Shown piece after piece: positions 1-5,988 of a stretch of 7,779 nt of DNA. The position numbers and the translations under genes are program-made. Position 1 is the first letter of the stretch. Every line of letters begins with the position of its first letter. The stretch covers positions 1-7,779 of the forward strand of contig CALFYR010000060.1 in assembly GCA_937954195.1 (NCBI GenBank), written 5' to 3'. The notes beneath the pieces were generated by a model, which was given only the letters and a program-made list of their open reading frames with translations, made no database searches and had not been told where the DNA came from. The DNA comes from an uncultured Dehalococcoidia bacterium. Lineage in GTDB: Bacteria > Chloroflexota > Dehalococcoidia > Tepidiformales > Tepidiformaceae.

Positions 1-979
1 CGAACCGCAATCGGTGCTCCATGTCCATGCGCTGGAGCGCCCGCTCATTCATCGCCGGGAGGTAGAACTGGTAGGTATTCCGGCCCGCGGCCTTCGCGCG
101 ATACATGGCCATATCTGCATTGCGAATGATCGTCTCCACATCGTCGCCGTCGGCCGGGAACATGCTGATCCCCGCGCTCGCCGTCACGTGCAGTTCGTTC
201 GCATCAATCGTGATCGGGTCGGCGATGGTGTCCAGCAGGTTGTGCGCAATCCGTGCCACGTCCTCCGGTGTCCCGGCGTCGTACAGGATGAACGTGAACT
301 CGTCCCCGCCCAGCCGGGCCGCCGTATCGCTCGCCCGGATGACGTGCGTCACGCGCTTGCCGATCGTCTTCAAAATGCGGTCACCGGCGTCATGTCCAAG
401 CGAGTCGTTCTTGAACTTGAAGTCGTCCAGGTCGAAGAACAGCACCGCTACGTTCTTTCCCTCCCGCCGCGCGTGCCCGAAGCACTGTTCCAGCCGGTCG
501 TAGAACAACTGCCGGTTCGGCAGCCCCGTCAACGCGTCGTGGTTCGCCAGGTGGCGCTGCAATTCGTTCGCCTGGGCAAGCTCGGCGATTAGCCGCTGCC
601 GTTCGATCGCGTACCGCAGCGACCGCGCGAGCGTCTGGCTATCCACGACGCCCTTCACCAGGTAGTCCTGCGCGCCCTCCTGCATCGCCTTCAGCGCGAG
701 GGTCTCGTCGTTCGTGCCCGTCATCACCACGATCGGCGTGCCGCCCGTGTGGGCCCGGGCCCGGCTCAGCGTTTCCAGCCCATGCGCATCCGGCAGGGAC
801 AGGTCCAGCAACACAACGTCGAACAACGACGTCGTCAGCCGGACGAGCCCTTCTTCGAGGCGCGTCACATGGGAAAGCTCGAACCAGCCGGGTTCGCCCG
901 CGTCGCGCAGCGTCTCCCGCAGCAGCACGGCGTCTCCCATGTTGTCCTCGACCAGGAGGATGCGGATGGCTTCGCTCAT
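1..979 (-). CDS. Response regulator with GGDEF domain (diguanylate cyclase), C-terminus cut by window edge
   Basis: About 326 codons are visible; the frame is still open at the left edge. Residues 1-125 form a CheY-like receiver: acidic pair E11/D12, phosphoacceptor D59 in LLDLSLPD, T87 and K109. A helical linker (about 120-145) leads to a GGDEF domain from about 146 (HDALTGLPNR). It has the metal-binding FFDLDDFK stretch (D183), an intact GGDEF at 224-228 and an RxxD inhibitory site (RASD, 215-218) exactly five residues upstream. All catalytic and product-inhibition residues seen are present, so active, feedback-inhibited c-di-GMP synthesis is expected from family knowledge. The last visible residues (NERALQRMDMEHRLR) resemble the GGDEF-EAL junction helix, so an EAL phosphodiesterase domain may follow; this is inference. 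The ATG at 979 follows the preceding gene's stop by six bases and has AGGAG (990-994) ten bases upstream, so it is translated from an operon. Probable output of the kinase upstream. Confidence 0.93.
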   Translation of the reverse strand, partial: MSEAIRILLVEDNMGDAVLLRETLRDAGEPGWFELSHVTRLEEGLVRLTTSLFDVVLLDLSLPDAHGLETLSRARAHTGGTPIVVMTGTNDETLALKAMQEGAQDYLVKGVVDSQTLARSLRYAIERQRLIAELAQANELQRHLANHDALTGLPNRQLFYDRLEQCFGHARREGKNVAVLFFDLDDFKFKNDSLGHDAGDRILKTIGKRVTHVIRASDTAARLGGDEFTFILYDAGTPEDVARIAHNLLDTIADPITIDANELHVTASAGISMFPADGDDVETIIRNADMAMYRAKAAGRNTYQFYLPAMNERALQRMDMEHRLRF

Positions 980-985
980 GAGTCG

Positions 986-1429
986 TTAGCTCCTGGGTAG
1001 CTGCACAATCGTGAGCCAGAAGTCCTCGACCGATTTCACGATCGAGATGAACTGCTCGAGATCGACAGGCTTGGTGAGATAGCAATTCGCGTGCAGGTCG
1101 TACGTCCGCAGGATGTCCTGTTCCGCCTCCGAGGTGGTCAACACCACCACGGGGATGCGCTTCAACTGCTCGTCGCTCTTCATCTCGGCGAGCACTTCGC
1201 GGCCGTCCTTCCGCGGCATATTCAGGTCCAGCAGAACAATGTCTGGCCGCGGCGCGTCCTTGTACTTGCCTTCGCGCCGAAGGAACTCCATCGCCTCCAC
1301 ACCGTCCGAAACAACGCTCAGGTTGTTCCGCACCTTGCCCTCCTTCAGGGCTTCGCGCGTGAGGCGAACGTCGCCGGGGCTGTCCTCGACCAAAAGGACT
1401 TCGGCGGGGCGCCCAACTGTGGTGCTCAT
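986..1429 (-). CDS. Rcp1-like single-domain response regulator
   Basis: A 147-residue protein that is almost only a receiver domain: acidic pair E15/D16, phosphoacceptor D68 in [12 protein letters not shown]98 and K120 in the TKPVD motif. The ending [13 protein letters not shown] and the HANCY stretch before the conserved lysine are typical of the Rcp1 subfamily, the regulators paired with Cph1-type phytochrome kinases. It has no DNA-binding or enzymatic output domain, so it probably acts through protein-protein contact or as a phosphate relay or sink. Its ATG overlaps the kinase stop as ATGA, which indicates translational coupling. A strong Shine-Dalgarno (AGGGGAG, 1439-1445) lies nine bases upstream inside the kinase gene. 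It is followed six bases later by the REC-GGDEF gene. Cognate pairing with the kinase at 1426-2979 is inferred from this layout and from known Rcp1 pairings. Confidence 0.93.
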   Translation of the reverse strand: MSTTVGRPAEVLLVEDSPGDVRLTREALKEGKVRNNLSVVSDGVEAMEFLRREGKYKDAPRPDIVLLDLNMPRKDGREVLAEMKSDEQLKRIPVVVLTTSEAEQDILRTYDLHANCYLTKPVDLEQFISIVKSVEDFWLTIVQLPRS

Positions 1430-2979
1430 GATTCGTCACTCCCCTGCGCCGGGATGGTGAAGTGGAAGGTCGAGCCGGCTCCCGGCTGCGATTCGACCCA
1501 GATGCGTCCGCCATGGCGCTCCACGATCTTTTTGCAGATCGCGAGCCCAATGCCGGTCCCCTCGTACTCCTCCTTGCCGTGAAGGCGCTGGAAGATCACG
1601 AAGATGCGCTCGGCATAGGCGGGATCAATGCCAATGCCGTTGTCGCTGATGGTGAAGTGCCACGAGTCCCCTTCCGCCGTGGCCGAAACGCGCACCTCCG
1701 GCGTCCGCTCGCCGCGGTACTTAATCGCGTTCCCGATCAGGTTCTGGAACAGCTGCTCGAGCTGCGTGCTATCCGCTGAAACGGTCGGCAGGTCCCCCAC
1801 CGTGACCGTCGCGCCCGATTCCTCGATGGCCGCCGTCAGGTTCGCGAGTGAACGGCCCACCGAGGTGTTCATGTCCACCGCGACCATCGGGTTGCCGCGC
1901 GTCCCAACCCGCGAATACGCGAGCAGGTCGTTAATCAGGTTCTGCATCCGCGTCACGCCATCCACCGCATAGCGGATGAACTCGTCGGCGTCGTCGTCCA
2001 GTTGGCCCCGGTAGCGCCGCGCGAGGAGTTGCGTGAAGCTCGCCACCATCCGCAGCGGCTCCTGCAAGTCATGCGAAGCCACATACGCGAACTGCCCCAG
2101 CTCCTCGTTCGAACGGGCCAGCTCTTTCATCACGCGGGCCTGTTCCTGCTCGGCCGCCTTTCGGTCGGTGATGTCGATGTAGTTCCCCAGCGCCGCTCGG
2201 CCGCCGTGGTAGTCGATCGACACGACGCTCTCCATGATCCAGCGGACCTGCCCGGACTTGTTGATGATCCGGTACTCGTACTCGTTCGCCCGTTCCCCGC
2301 GAAGCATCGCGACCGCGTTCAGGCGCACCAGCTCCCGGTCCTCCGGGATCACGAGCGAAAGCGGGTCCGCCCCAATCAGCTCATCCGCCGAAAAGCCGGT
2401 CAGCTCCTCGAACCGCGGGTTCACGTACTTGATAACCCGCTCCTGGGCGATGTACATGCCGATCGGCGAGTGGTCCGCTGTAACGCGGAAGCGCTCCTCC
2501 GCCCGCACCCGGTCCGAAATATCCCGCGAGACGATCACCGCGCTCGTCGGTTCCCCGGTGGCGTCGTACGTCACCCGGCGGTTCATCTCCGCGTGGAACC
2601 AGTGTCCTTCCGCATGCCGGAACCGGAACGCCACACCCGTCGCATCCGGATCCTGTCGCACCGCATCGATCACATCCTGGACATCCTCAGGGTGAATCAG
2701 GCTCAACGAGGAACGGCCCACCAGGTCCGATGGCGCGTACCCCAGCAGCCGCGTGAACGCCGGGTTCACGAACCGGAACCGTCCGTCCAGGTCCGTCACG
2801 CAGATCAGGTCCGGCGACGCATCGACGATGACCGAAAGCTCGTCCAGCGCCTCCGCAGCGCTCGAAGGCGGCACGACATACAGGTTCGGCGTGACGATCG
2901 CACGCTCCGGCGAGGTCACGCGTAGACCTCGGTTGCCTGGTGTGGCGGCGTAGCAGGCACGGGCTCCCTCCGGTTGCAT
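1426..2979 (-). CDS. Soluble PAS-PAS sensor histidine kinase (Cph1-type HisKA/HATPase_c core)
   Basis: A 517-residue kinase without membrane segments, so probably cytosolic. PAS1 spans about 45-155 ([14 protein letters not shown]-like end [10 protein letters not shown]). PAS2 spans about 163-275 ([10 protein letters not shown]; ending YIDITDRK). The dimerisation domain has its H-box at about 297-310 ([12 protein letters not shown]), phosphoacceptor H303. The ATPase domain has an N-box ([11 protein letters not shown]413/N417), G1 (DNGIG, 446-450), F-box (F463) and G2 (GTGIGLAI, 474-481). All kinase residues look intact. The core resembles cyanobacterial phytochrome kinases, but GAF and PHY domains and a bilin cysteine are absent, and I see no LOV NCRFLQ motif, so the ligand is unknown. 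It heads the kinase, Rcp1-like, REC-GGDEF operon. The start is uncertain: the ATG at 2979 has no clear Shine-Dalgarno but a weak CATAGA hexamer eight bases upstream, while an in-frame GTG at 2919 has GAGG seven bases upstream. Residues 1-40 look poorly conserved. Confidence 0.93.
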   Translation of the reverse strand: MQPEGARACYAATPGNRGLRVTSPERAIVTPNLYVVPPSSAAEALDELSVIVDASPDLICVTDLDGRFRFVNPAFTRLLGYAPSDLVGRSSLSLIHPEDVQDVIDAVRQDPDATGVAFRFRHAEGHWFHAEMNRRVTYDATGEPTSAVIVSRDISDRVRAEERFRVTADHSPIGMYIAQERVIKYVNPRFEELTGFSADELIGADPLSLVIPEDRELVRLNAVAMLRGERANEYEYRIINKSGQVRWIMESVVSIDYHGGRAALGNYIDITDRKAAEQEQARVMKELARSNEELGQFAYVASHDLQEPLRMVASFTQLLARRYRGQLDDDADEFIRYAVDGVTRMQNLINDLLAYSRVGTRGNPMVAVDMNTSVGRSLANLTAAIEESGATVTVGDLPTVSADSTQLEQLFQNLIGNAIKYRGERTPEVRVSATAEGDSWHFTISDNGIGIDPAYAERIFVIFQRLHGKEEYEGTGIGLAICKKIVERHGGRIWVESQPGAGSTFHFTIPAQGSDES

Positions 2980-3122
2980 TCGCGCGCTCTATGGCAGCGA
3001 TTTAGGGGTGTTCACTCATGAGGAACGGCAAGGTGTCGGTGAAAGAACAGTCGCAAACGAGTAACTACCCGAAAGTTCGTATCCGTGCCGCCCATCCCGG
3101 CGCGCATGGCACAATGGTTGAA
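2980..3122. other. Divergent intergenic region between kinase operon and ferredoxin operon
   Basis: This stretch separates the minus-strand kinase start from the preferred plus-strand ferredoxin start and must hold both promoters if those starts are right. An in-frame ATG at 3018, preceded by AGGGG (3004-3008), would extend the ferredoxin by 35 residues. That extension resembles no ferredoxin N-terminus I know, and its third codon positions are visibly less G/C-rich than the rest of the gene, so I read it as mostly untranslated. -10-like hexamers lie near each preferred start: CATAGA on the minus strand (2988-2993) and CACAAT on the plus strand (3110-3115). I see no convincing -35 elements and no clear LysR-type palindrome. 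Confidence 0.5.
3110..3115 (+). promoter_or_regulatory. Candidate -10 hexamer for leaderless ferredoxin mRNA
   Basis: CACAAT differs from TATAAT at two positions and ends seven bases before the ATG at 3123. No Shine-Dalgarno precedes that ATG. The geometry would place the transcript start at or within a base or two of the start codon. No good -35 is visible, and short hexamers occur by chance, so this rests mainly on the same arrangement recurring at 5975-5980. Confidence 0.35.
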
Positions 3123-3440
3123 ATGGCAAGGGTGCGCGTGGAACCGGCTGGCTTCGAATTCGAAGCTCCCTTGAACGAAACCGTCATGGATGCCGCCAAT
3201 GCCGCCGGCTACTTCTGGCCGGTGGGCTGCAACCGCAACGGCGAATGTACAAACTGCGCCATGGAAGTCTTCAGCGGTGTCGGTCGCCTTTCCGGCATGG
3301 GTAGGTTCGAACGCGCCAACCTCATTCGCCAGCGCGGCGCCCGTTCCGTCGAAGATCCCCGCATCCGCCTCGCATGCCAGGCGCGGGTGCTCGGCGACGT
3401 TGTCGTGTATAAATCGGGCGTCCGTCCGGATACGATCTAG
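3123..3440 (+). CDS. [2Fe-2S] ferredoxin
   Basis: A small soluble electron carrier of 105 residues from the chosen start. The ferredoxin beta-grasp pattern is clear: an N-terminal strand (ARVRVEPAGFEFEAPL), a helix (ETVMDAANAAGY), then the cluster loop with C36, C42 and C45 (C-x5-C-x2-C) and the last ligand C85 in RLACQARV. The C-x5-C spacing matches adrenodoxin-type rather than plant-type (C-x4-C) proteins, but the gap to the fourth cysteine (39 residues) is slightly longer than usual. I chose the ATG at 3123 because family homology begins there; the same frame is open from an ATG at 3018, and an ATG at 3114 would add three residues. The partner enzyme is unknown, and no oxygenase, P450 or reductase is visible nearby. 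The FdxA-like ferredoxin starts 17 bases after its stop, so the two are probably co-transcribed. Confidence 0.9.
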   Translation: MARVRVEPAGFEFEAPLNETVMDAANAAGYFWPVGCNRNGECTNCAMEVFSGVGRLSGMGRFERANLIRQRGARSVEDPRIRLACQARVLGDVVVYKSGVRPDTI

Positions 3441-3443
3441 GGC

Positions 3444-3450
3444 AGGGGGA
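3444..3450 (+). promoter_or_regulatory. Shine-Dalgarno that sets the TTG start of the FdxA-like ferredoxin
   Basis: AGGGGGA lies seven bases before the TTG at 3458. No ATG or GTG occurs in frame before the first cluster cysteine, and the family's N-terminus begins exactly at this TTG. Confidence 0.75.
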
Positions 3451-3457
3451 ACCAGGG

Positions 3458-3697
3458 TTGCCGTACGTCATCACCGAACCGTGCATCGGCACCAAAGACG
3501 CGTCGTGTGTCGATGTCTGCCCTGTGGATTGCATCCACACCACCGATGACGCGCCCCAGTACTACATCAATCCGGATACGTGCATCGATTGCGCGGCCTG
3601 CGAACTCGCCTGCCCCGTCACCGCGATCTTCCACGAAGATTCGCTTGATGAAGCCTCGCGCAAGTACATTGAGATCAACGCAAACTTTTTTCAGTGA
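3458..3697 (+). CDS. fdxA: FdxA-like 7Fe ferredoxin ([3Fe-4S][4Fe-4S])
   Basis: A 79-residue low-potential electron carrier. The N-terminus PYVITEPCIGTKDASCVDVC follows the FdxA pattern. Cysteines: C9-x7-C17-x3-C21-P, a further C25, and C42-x2-C45-x2-C48-x3-C52-P. By analogy with 7Fe ferredoxins, C9, C17 and C52 bind a [3Fe-4S] cluster and C21, C42, C45 and C48 bind a [4Fe-4S] cluster. The seven-residue gap between C9 and C17, in place of C-x2-C, is what distinguishes it from 2[4Fe-4S] ferredoxins. The loop between the halves and the C-terminal tail are shorter than in the long FdxA proteins. It starts with TTG, supported by a strong Shine-Dalgarno and by family alignment. It sits 17 bases downstream of the [2Fe-2S] ferredoxin and 42 bases upstream of a LysR regulator, all on the same strand. 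The donor and acceptor cannot be told from the window. Confidence 0.94.
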   Translation: MPYVITEPCIGTKDASCVDVCPVDCIHTTDDAPQYYINPDTCIDCAACELACPVTAIFHEDSLDEASRKYIEINANFFQ

Positions 3698-3726
3698 ACA
3701 TCTCCGCGTCAGCGGCGGTAGTGGTT

Positions 3727-3731
3727 GGGAG
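3727..3731 (+). promoter_or_regulatory. Shine-Dalgarno that sets the TTG start of the LysR gene
   Basis: GGGAG lies eight bases before the TTG at 3740. An earlier in-frame TTG at 3725 would overlap this site and give a MGADR extension that LysR proteins lack; the TTG at 3740 gives the usual MEL start. Confidence 0.65.
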
Positions 3732-3739
3732 CCGATAGG

Positions 3740-4648
3740 TTGGAACTCGCACAGCTCGAAGCCTTTATCCAGGTGGCGCACCACCGGTCATTCAGCCGTG
3801 CCGCGGAAGCGCTCTTCCTCACGCAGCCTTCGGTAACCGCGCGCATCCAATCCCTCGAACGCGAGATTGGCGAACGCCTCTTCGAACGCACCGGCCGCAG
3901 TGTCACCCTTACCGATGCCGGCCACGCGTTCATGCCCCATGCCCAGCGCGCCCTCACCGCCGTCCAGGAAGGCACCGACGCTATCGAGGCGGTCCGCCAC
4001 GGCGATATTGGCAGCATCCGTATCGGCGCATCGTCGTCCATCGCGACCTACGTCTTGCCCGGCATCCTCAAGCGCTTCCGTGAGGCACGGCCCCGCGTCC
4101 ATGTCCACCTGGTCACCGGCCAAACCGAGGACATCATCGAGGGTCTGCTCGCCGGCGAATCCCACCTGGCAGTCACCCGCCTCGCCCAGCACCCGGAAGT
4201 CGAATCACTTCACCTCTACAACGACGATCTCGGCCTCGTCGTGAAGCCGGACCATCCGTTCGCGAAGAAGGGCCGTGTCACCATCTCCGAAGCTGGCCGC
4301 GAACCGTTCCTGTTCTTCGAACGCGGTTCCAGCTACCACAGCCTGGTCTACTCGATGTTCCTCCGCGTCGGCGTCGTCCCAGAATCCGTCATGGAACTGG
4401 ATGACATGGAAACCACGAAGCACATGGTCGAAGCCGGTCTCGGCATCGCCATCCTGCCCAAGGTGTCCATCGTCCGGGAGATTCAGAGCGGCACGCTCGT
4501 CGAGGTCGATATCAAGGACATGGAGCAACCGGCGCAGCGGGAAATCGGCGTCCATGTGCTCCGAAACCGCATCCTTGCCCCGCCAATCAAGGACTTCCTC
4601 CGACTGCTGAGCGAGCAGTACGGCCAACCCAACCCGTTCGAAAAGTAG
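3740..4648 (+). CDS. LysR-family transcriptional regulator
   Basis: A 302-residue protein, the usual LysR length. The winged helix-turn-helix occupies about residues 1-62: MELAQLEAFIQVAHHRSFSR, then AAEALFLTQPSVTARIQSLE and GERLFERTGRSVTLTDAG. A linker helix follows (about 64-85). The periplasmic-binding-protein-like effector domain begins near 90 (GSIRIGASSSIATYVLPGIL) and ends with RNRILAPPIKDFLRLL. The sequence resembles the CysL/CbbR side of the family, but the effector cannot be assigned. The start is TTG at 3740, set by GGGAG eight bases upstream and by the family N-terminus. The gene lies 42 bases after the FdxA-like ferredoxin on the same strand, so it may be the last gene of that operon rather than the usual divergent arrangement. 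Control of the ferredoxin genes is possible, but I see no clear T-N11-A palindrome upstream of them. Confidence 0.93.
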   Translation: MELAQLEAFIQVAHHRSFSRAAEALFLTQPSVTARIQSLEREIGERLFERTGRSVTLTDAGHAFMPHAQRALTAVQEGTDAIEAVRHGDIGSIRIGASSSIATYVLPGILKRFREARPRVHVHLVTGQTEDIIEGLLAGESHLAVTRLAQHPEVESLHLYNDDLGLVVKPDHPFAKKGRVTISEAGREPFLFFERGSSYHSLVYSMFLRVGVVPESVMELDDMETTKHMVEAGLGIAILPKVSIVREIQSGTLVEVDIKDMEQPAQREIGVHVLRNRILAPPIKDFLRLLSEQYGQPNPFEK

Positions 4649-4658
4649 CCGTTGCCGG

Positions 4659-5120
4659 CTAACGTCGCGTATGCGCCTCAAGCAGAGCACGCGCGTTCGC
4701 GACCCGGCTGGCGGCCGTCGTTATCCGTTGCCGCCGCTTTCGGGGTAGCGATTCAGCCAGCTCGTCCAGCGCTTCCGAGGTCGCAGCCAGGGCATCGACC
4801 AGTGCGAGACCCGGCGATGGCGGCCGCGCAATCGGTTGGAACTGCGGCGCCTGCCGCGCGAGCACCAGCGGCCTCGCCGGGACGTCCGGTACCGGGCGAG
4901 GTCCATATCGCAGCCGCGTGATCCCCATCACCGCCAGCCCGATCGTCATCATCAGGATGCCCGTGGTCCCCAGGATCGGGTCAATCGTCCCGATGCGCGA
5001 GCCCCCACGCGAAGCAAGCGGTTCCACCGCCGACGCAATCGTCGCGAACGATCCTCCGGCTGCCACGGCACATGCAGCGAGAATGAAGCCTTTTGCGGTG
5101 AGGTTGTGAAGCGGGGGCAT
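4659..5120 (-). CDS. Small membrane protein with two predicted helices, function unknown
   Basis: I do not recognise the family. The 153-residue protein has a hydrophobic segment at about 11-32 (FILAACAVAAGGSFATIA) and another at about 49-69 (ILGTTGILMMTIGLAVMGIT). A proline-rich linker follows (about 74-103), then a charged, helix-prone tail (about 104-153) with a basic patch PRKRRQR. The first segment could instead be a signal peptide, ending near ASA at residues 29-31. The reading frame is supported by AGGGA (5129-5133) eight bases before the ATG and by a plausible promoter upstream; the competing plus-strand frames across this stretch lack comparable signals. It is convergent with the LysR gene, with only ten bases between their ends, and lies about 100 bases downstream of the TatD gene on the same strand. 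A cytoplasmic or exported tail tethered to the membrane is all that can be inferred. Confidence 0.72.
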   Translation of the reverse strand: MPPLHNLTAKGFILAACAVAAGGSFATIASAVEPLASRGGSRIGTIDPILGTTGILMMTIGLAVMGITRLRYGPRPVPDVPARPLVLARQAPQFQPIARPPSPGLALVDALAATSEALDELAESLPRKRRQRITTAASRVANARALLEAHTRR

Positions 5121-5148
5121 ACGGGGTTTCCCTAATTAGTGGACGGTC

Positions 5149-5177
5149 AGTATGTAAAGTCCGGAGTCCAATGTCCA
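5149..5177 (-). promoter_or_regulatory. Candidate sigma-70-type promoter for the small membrane protein gene
   Basis: On the minus strand, TGGACA (5172-5177, one mismatch to TTGACA) and CATACT (5149-5154, two mismatches to TATAAT) are separated by exactly 17 bases. Initiation would fall about 20 bases upstream of the ATG at 5120, leaving a short leader that contains the AGGGA ribosome site. This lies in the roughly 100-base gap after the TatD stop, so the membrane protein may be transcribed separately from tatD. Confidence 0.45.
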
Positions 5178-5219
5178 GAGTTCGCGACGTAAGAGCTCCC
5201 TTTTTGTAAAGGCGCCCGC

Positions 5220-5951
5220 CTACACGCGCAGCCGCGGCAACGCCCGCCGCGTGTTCTCCAGCAAGCGCGCCGAGGCCTCCCCGAACGTCCAACCACGGAC
5301 CAGCGCCAGTGATTCACCGACCCTGGCCACGTCCCTCGGCTCTGTCCGCCGGTTGGCAAGTGGGTAGGAATCCGTCTCGATGACGATCCGTTCGGCGGGG
5401 TAGCCAAGCGCGACCTCTCTGAGCACCGGCTCCCGGCGCAGCGGGTTCCCGAACGAAAGGTAGTGGCCACGCTCCGCATGCCAGGTCGCTTCAAGCTCGC
5501 TGCCCGTGAAGTAGTGGCGGATGACGCCCACCCCATCGAGCTCGGCGGCATGCGCAGCGAGCATGTCGAACGCGCCTTCACCATCAACGTGGAGCACAAG
5601 CGGCAAGCGCAACGCGCGCGCGGCCCGTGCCTGCGCTTTGAATGCACCAGCCTGTACTTCGAACGGTGGCCCTGCGGCATCGAACCCGCACTCCCCGATC
5701 GCCACGACCCCGGGTTGCGCCAGCAGGCTCGCCAGCGCGTGCAAATCCACGCCCGCCGCGTGCAGCGGATGGGCCCCGACCACCGCTCCAGCCGTCCCCT
5801 CGATCGCGAGCGCATGGCGCGACGATTCGATGTCGACGCCTACCGTCACCATAGCCACGCCTGACTCGCGTGCTCGGCCCAGGATCGCCGACCGTTCCGC
5901 TTCGTCATACCGGTCGAGATGAGTGTGCGTGTCGACCCAGGTGGCGTTCAC
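5220..5951 (-). CDS. TatD-family metal-dependent hydrolase (putative deoxyribonuclease)
   Basis: A 243-residue TIM-barrel hydrolase of the TatD type. All expected metal ligands are visible: H9 and H11 in VDTHTHLD, E87 in AIGECGFD, H121 in PLVLHVDG, H146 in IRHYFTG and D194 in IETDSYPL. TatD proteins are Mg-dependent 3'-5' exonucleases or deoxyribonucleases, or closely related hydrolases. The motif variants here (GECGFD for GEIGLD, HVDG in place of H-x-R, ETDSYPL for ETDAPYL) and a length slightly below the usual 255-265 make it a divergent member whose substrate is not certain. I chose the GTG at 5951 because the family N-terminus begins just before the HxH motif. An in-frame ATG at 5990 would add 13 residues and overlap the divergent amidohydrolase start codon. 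No Shine-Dalgarno precedes the GTG; CACGAT (5958-5963) six bases upstream could be a -10 for a leaderless transcript. Confidence 0.9.
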   Translation of the reverse strand: MNATWVDTHTHLDRYDEAERSAILGRARESGVAMVTVGVDIESSRHALAIEGTAGAVVGAHPLHAAGVDLHALASLLAQPGVVAIGECGFDAAGPPFEVQAGAFKAQARAARALRLPLVLHVDGEGAFDMLAAHAAELDGVGVIRHYFTGSELEATWHAERGHYLSFGNPLRREPVLREVALGYPAERIVIETDSYPLANRRTEPRDVARVGESLALVRGWTFGEASARLLENTRRALPRLRV

Positions 5952-5974
5952 GGCAACATCGTGCCATGGCCGCG

Positions 5975-5980
5975 TACAAT
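5975..5980 (+). promoter_or_regulatory. -10 hexamer for leaderless amidohydrolase mRNA
   Basis: TACAAT (one mismatch to TATAAT) ends eight bases before the ATG at 5989, and there is no Shine-Dalgarno in between. Initiation at the usual distance from a -10 would fall at or just before the start codon. A -35 is not obvious. This is the clearest case in the window of the close -10/start arrangement. Confidence 0.5.
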
Positions 5981-5988
5981 CCGGGCGC

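Noticed and set aside
1..60. Calling an EAL domain for the left-edge protein
   Set aside because: Only the junction-like helix is in the window; no EAL residues are visible, so it is mentioned only as an inference.
975..982. The palindrome CTCATGAG, also present at 3015-3022, as a shared operator
   Set aside because: At 975 it simply contains the REC-GGDEF start codon, and two copies of an 8-mer centred on CATGA are not persuasive without more copies or longer symmetry.
639..1550. A 303-codon minus-strand frame overlapping three signalling genes
   Set aside because: It is out of frame with the kinase, receiver and REC-GGDEF genes, which carry all the conserved residues; its translation is low-complexity and arginine-rich.
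2002..2925. A 307-codon plus-strand open frame across the kinase
   Set aside because: The arginine- and histidine-rich translation has no domain, and the opposite strand carries an intact PAS-PAS histidine kinase.
1426..2979. Phytochrome or LOV photoreceptor kinase
   Set aside because: The kinase core and Rcp1-like partner resemble phytochrome systems, but no GAF-PHY domains, bilin-binding cysteine or LOV NCRFLQ motif can be seen; only two PAS domains are supported.
4647..4660. Stem-loop AGCCG-TTGC-CGGCT between the convergent LysR and membrane-protein genes as a terminator
   Set aside because: Only five base pairs, overlaps the stop codons and has no T-tract on either strand.
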